From Paracoccaceae bacterium (GTDB lineage: Bacteria; Pseudomonadota; Alphaproteobacteria; Rhodobacterales; Rhodobacteraceae), in the NCBI GenBank assembly GCA_023259435.1, contig JALRHZ010000007.1, positions 1-44,929 on the forward strand: a stretch of DNA of 44,929 bases, written 5' to 3'. Positions 42,292-44,929 of the stretch are shown here, one piece after another. Made by a program: the position numbers and the translations under genes. A model generated the notes under the pieces. The model had not been told where the DNA came from, did not search any database, and saw nothing but the letters and a program-made list of their open reading frames with translations. Numbering within the stretch: the stretch's first letter is position 1; each line of letters starts with the position of its first letter.

Positions 42292-43029
42292 TCAGACGTT
42301 TTCGCGGTAAATAGATGCTCGTAACGTGTTAAAAGAGCGGTCTAACCGGCTAAGTATTTTTGTGACTTGTCCAGTTGTAAGGCAGGCTTTGATGAATGGG
42401 TATAGAGCGTTTTGACCGCGCAAAATCTTTGCCGCATCATGCCCAGTGTCACAAATTTGATAGGCGTTTATGGGTGCGTCAATGCCTAGGAATAGGTCAC
42501 TGTGAATGCGTTCGCGCGCACCATCCCCGAAAACCATCCAATAGCTGCAATCAGGGTCAAATGCGTATTTTAGATCTTGGTATTGAATGGCTTTGATTTT
42601 TCGCCTGTAATAACGCCATCTGTCTTCATTGGGCACAATGCGCGGGTCAATCGAAAACTGAGGCGCAAAGGCGATACAATTCTTTGCTCCGACCATCGAC
42701 GAAAACAAAATCGCAAGGAACCCACCCATGGAATTTCCCATAGTTGTGATATCTCGGGTGCCCGCGATTGTGGAAATACGCATTCCTAAATCCACCAAAT
42801 CGAGATTATTTCCCCAAGATCGAAGTTTATCAGTCACAAATATTTTAGGACCGTTGATGACTGTTTCTTTTCTAAATTCCGGCGCTTGCACATCCACACC
42901 GCCAAGATTGTGACCAATGCCCGTAAAGGACACAAGGCAATCCTGCCCATCTATAGAGGTGTCGACATGGATATCTACGAACTGATCGCTATAAATCAGA
43001 TCAAGCTCGGATTTATCAAGGGGTGGCAT
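42292..43029 (-). CDS. Alpha/beta-hydrolase-fold protein
   Basis: The 245-residue protein has a serine-hydrolase nucleophile elbow GNSMGGFLA near residue 98, a likely acid in MVFGDGARERIH and a His in DTGHDAAK near residue 200, so a Ser-Asp-His triad is plausible. An N-terminal strand region is CLVSFTGIGHNLGG. There is no signal peptide. The start is ATG 43029 after AAAGGATTGAC. It lies 41 bases downstream of secA on the same strand with no clear terminator between, so it may be co-transcribed. The substrate is unknown; esterase or deacylase activity is inferred. Confidence 0.72.
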   Translation of the reverse strand: MPPLDKSELDLIYSDQFVDIHVDTSIDGQDCLVSFTGIGHNLGGVDVQAPEFRKETVINGPKIFVTDKLRSWGNNLDLVDLGMRISTIAGTRDITTMGNSMGGFLAILFSSMVGAKNCIAFAPQFSIDPRIVPNEDRWRYYRRKIKAIQYQDLKYAFDPDCSYWMVFGDGARERIHSDLFLGIDAPINAYQICDTGHDAAKILRGQNALYPFIKACLTTGQVTKILSRLDRSFNTLRASIYRENV

Positions 43030-43070
43030 GTCAATCCTTTCGATTCTCCCACCCCGTTGATTTGCAAGAC

Positions 43071-44929
43071 TTAGGCCAACCGCCCGTGGCAATGTTTAAA
43101 CTTATTGCCGGATCCACACGGGCAGCTATCATTGCGGCCAGGATTGCCCCAAGTTGTTGCATCTTCGGGATCAAACCCTGCTGCTATAGCCTCGGCTGTT
43201 GGCTCGGGTAACGTGTTAGCGGCCGCTTGAGCAGGCGCAGCTGCGCGTTGCATCTGAGCCTGTTGCGCCGCCATTTGTTGCGCCATGGCACGTTGCTCTT
43301 CTTCTGTCATTGGCCGTACCAGAGACAATTGTTTGGTCACATCAATGCGCAGAGAATTCAAAAGCCCCTCAAACAGCTGAAACGCTTCGGTTTTATACTC
43401 GTTCAACGGATCCCGTTGTGCGTATCCTCGGAACCCGACCACAGACCGCAGATGATCCAATGTCGTGAGATGCTCACGCCATTTCGTATCAATGGTTTGA
43501 CGAATGATTTGCTTTTCGATGCGCCGCATGGTCTCAGCACCAAACGCCTCGGTCTTTTCCGCCATCATTTTCTCAATATTCTCAAGAATACGTTCGCGCA
43601 TGACGTCGTTGTCAACGCCTTCTTCTTCGGCCCAAGCGATGATCGGAAGGTCAAGGTTGAAATGTTCGATGACGGCAGCATACAAACCCTGCGTATCCCA
43701 TTGGTCCGCATAGGATTTCGGCGGCATGAATGTGTCAACTAAGTCGTCCACAACATCTTCGCGCATATCCCGCGTGACTTCGTCCAGATCCTCGGCTTTT
43801 AGAATGTCGAGACGTTGTTCAAAGATCGCCTTTCGTTGATCATTCATCACGTCATCGAATTTCAACAACTGTTTGCGAATATCAAAATTGCGACCTTCGA
43901 CTTTGGCCTGCGCACGTTCAAGGGATTTGTTAACCCAAGGGTGAATGATGGCTTCGCCTTCTTTCATGCCCAAAGTGTTCAGCACCTTTTCAAGACGTTC
44001 CGAGCCGAAAATACGCATCAAATCGTCTTCAAGGCTTAGGAAAAAGACAGACCGACCTGGATCCCCCTGACGGCCAGAGCGACCGCGCAATTGGTTATCG
44101 ATCCGGCGGCTTTCATGACGCTCGGTCGCCAAAACAAAAAGACCACCTGCGTCTTTGACCGCCTGTTCGTCTGATGTGTGTTCTGCTTCGATTTTTGCGC
44201 GAATTTCATCTGGATTGGCGTCTGGATCTGCGGCAATCGCTTCCATGATTTTGAATTCTACGTTGCCGCCTAATTTGATGTCGGTGCCGCGTCCCGCCAT
44301 GTTTGTGGCAATCGTAACCGCACCCAATTTACCAGCATCTGCAACAATCTGTGCTTCTTGCTCATGTTGACGGGCATTCAAAACGTTGTGTTTGACTTTC
44401 GCCGAGGTCAAAAGCTGTGACAGATACTCAGATTTTTCGATGGACGTGGTTCCCACCAAAACAGGTTGGCCCTGTTCATGTGCCTTTTGGATTTCTTCGA
44501 CAATGGCTTTGAATTTTTCCGCAGCGGTTCGATACACCTGATCGTCTTCATCGATCCGTGCCACAGGCCGGTTCGTAGGAACCTCAACAACGCCTAGCTT
44601 GTAGATTTCCATGAATTCTTCGGCTTCGGTGGCCGCGGTTCCCGTCATTCCGCCCAGTTTTTCATACAGGCGGAAGTAGTTTTGGAACGTTACCGAGGCC
44701 ATAGTCACGTTTTCGGGTTGGATTTGTACGCCTTCTTTGGCTTCAATCGCTTGATGCAGCCCTTCGGACAGGCGACGCCCTGCCATCATACGGCCCGTGA
44801 ATTCGTCAATCAAAACAATCTGGTTGTCACGAACGATATAGTCTTTGTCCTTGGTAAACATCTTATGCGCACGCAAACCTTGGTTTACATGGTGGACAAT
44901 TGTTGTGCTTTCCGGATCGTAAAGCGATT
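43071..44929 (-). CDS. secA: Preprotein translocase ATPase SecA, C-terminal part
   Basis: SecA pushes unfolded preproteins through SecYEG using ATP. The frame is open to the right edge of the window (reads [19 protein letters not shown] at 44927-44871), so about the last 620 of roughly 900 residues are seen; the first nucleotide-binding fold with Walker A is outside. Landmarks are the region [78 protein letters not shown] and the zinc-binding tail [14 protein letters not shown]. Confidence 0.97.
   Translation of the reverse strand, partial: SLYDPESTTIVHHVNQGLRAHKMFTKDKDYIVRDNQIVLIDEFTGRMMAGRRLSEGLHQAIEAKEGVQIQPENVTMASVTFQNYFRLYEKLGGMTGTAATEAEEFMEIYKLGVVEVPTNRPVARIDEDDQVYRTAAEKFKAIVEEIQKAHEQGQPVLVGTTSIEKSEYLSQLLTSAKVKHNVLNARQHEQEAQIVADAGKLGAVTIATNMAGRGTDIKLGGNVEFKIMEAIAADPDANPDEIRAKIEAEHTSDEQAVKDAGGLFVLATERHESRRIDNQLRGRSGRQGDPGRSVFFLSLEDDLMRIFGSERLEKVLNTLGMKEGEAIIHPWVNKSLERAQAKVEGRNFDIRKQLLKFDDVMNDQRKAIFEQRLDILKAEDLDEVTRDMREDVVDDLVDTFMPPKSYADQWDTQGLYAAVIEHFNLDLPIIAWAEEEGVDNDVMRERILENIEKMMAEKTEAFGAETMRRIEKQIIRQTIDTKWREHLTTLDHLRSVVGFRGYAQRDPLNEYKTEAFQLFEGLLNSLRIDVTKQLSLVRPMTEEEQRAMAQQMAAQQAQMQRAAAPAQAAANTLPEPTAEAIAAGFDPEDATTWGNPGRNDSCPCGSGNKFKHCHGRLA

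Noticed and set aside
1-44929. Search by eye for tRNA, rRNA, CRISPR arrays, transposases, integrases and toxin-antitoxin pairs.
   Set aside because: None seen. Spacers are short, no regularly spaced repeats occur, and no mobile-element protein motifs were found.

Overview
The window looks like a chromosomal segment of an alphaproteobacterium in the Rhodobacterales (roseobacter group) with a moderate GC content, close to 50% by eye. The main support is gene order: an HDAC-like gene followed by xseB, ispA and dxs; rnd followed by lptC, lptA, lptB, hpf and ptsN; grxC, a nitrilase-family gene and marR; dnaK and dnaJ; and a rhodobacteral-type hairpin repeat after the first gene. No tRNA, rRNA, CRISPR array, transposase, prophage or integron was seen. 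Most of the window is core genome, densely packed, with many 4-base ATGA stop/start overlaps.

Layout. 1-431 is the end of a class III aminotransferase. 534-3123 (minus) holds panB, panC and an EamA exporter. 3206-7186 (plus) is a cluster with an HDAC-like amidohydrolase, xseB, ispA and dxs, which covers early isoprenoid synthesis. 7269-8120 is a Rossmann-fold protein. 8266-11882 (plus) holds a possible 42-residue ORF, a beta-ketothiolase and a hybrid histidine kinase; the thiolase and the kinase each have their Shine-Dalgarno site inside a perfect hairpin. 11913-14148 (minus) is kpsE and kpsT, part of a capsule exporter. 14304-15551 is nhaA with a structured leader. 15716-18001 (minus) is comF, grxC, a nitrilase-family amidase and a MarR regulator. 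18016-19962 (plus) is an NDUFAF5-like methyltransferase and hemH. 20037-22750 (minus) is a four-gene set for acyl-CoA-type metabolism.

22929-26675 (plus) is rnd, lptC, lptA, lptB, hpf and ptsN, with no rpoN in its usual place and a 22-codon ORF with a strong ribosome site before hpf. 26692-34700 (minus) is the most distinctive region: cysQ, galU, galE, two related GT2 glycosyltransferases, a GT14-type branching transferase and a sulfotransferase with a second, degenerate sulfotransferase-like domain. I read it as a pathway for a sulfated surface glycan: UDP-sugar supply, assembly, branching, sulfation and removal of the PAP by-product. The capsule permease gene kpsM (34825-35646) is divergent from cysQ, about 20 kb from kpsE and kpsT, so the two regions together could make and export one capsule.

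35940-39905 (plus) is dnaK and dnaJ, with a heat-shock-type promoter candidate and a hairpin between the genes, then radC. 39909-43029 (minus) holds an OmpA-domain protein with a periplasmic binding domain, an exported protein of unknown function and an alpha/beta hydrolase. 43071-44929 is the C-terminal part of secA, cut by the window edge.

All assignments come from reading sequence and motifs. No database search, folding or alignment program was run. Start codons were chosen from ribosome sites, overlaps and family N-termini and are stated where they matter.
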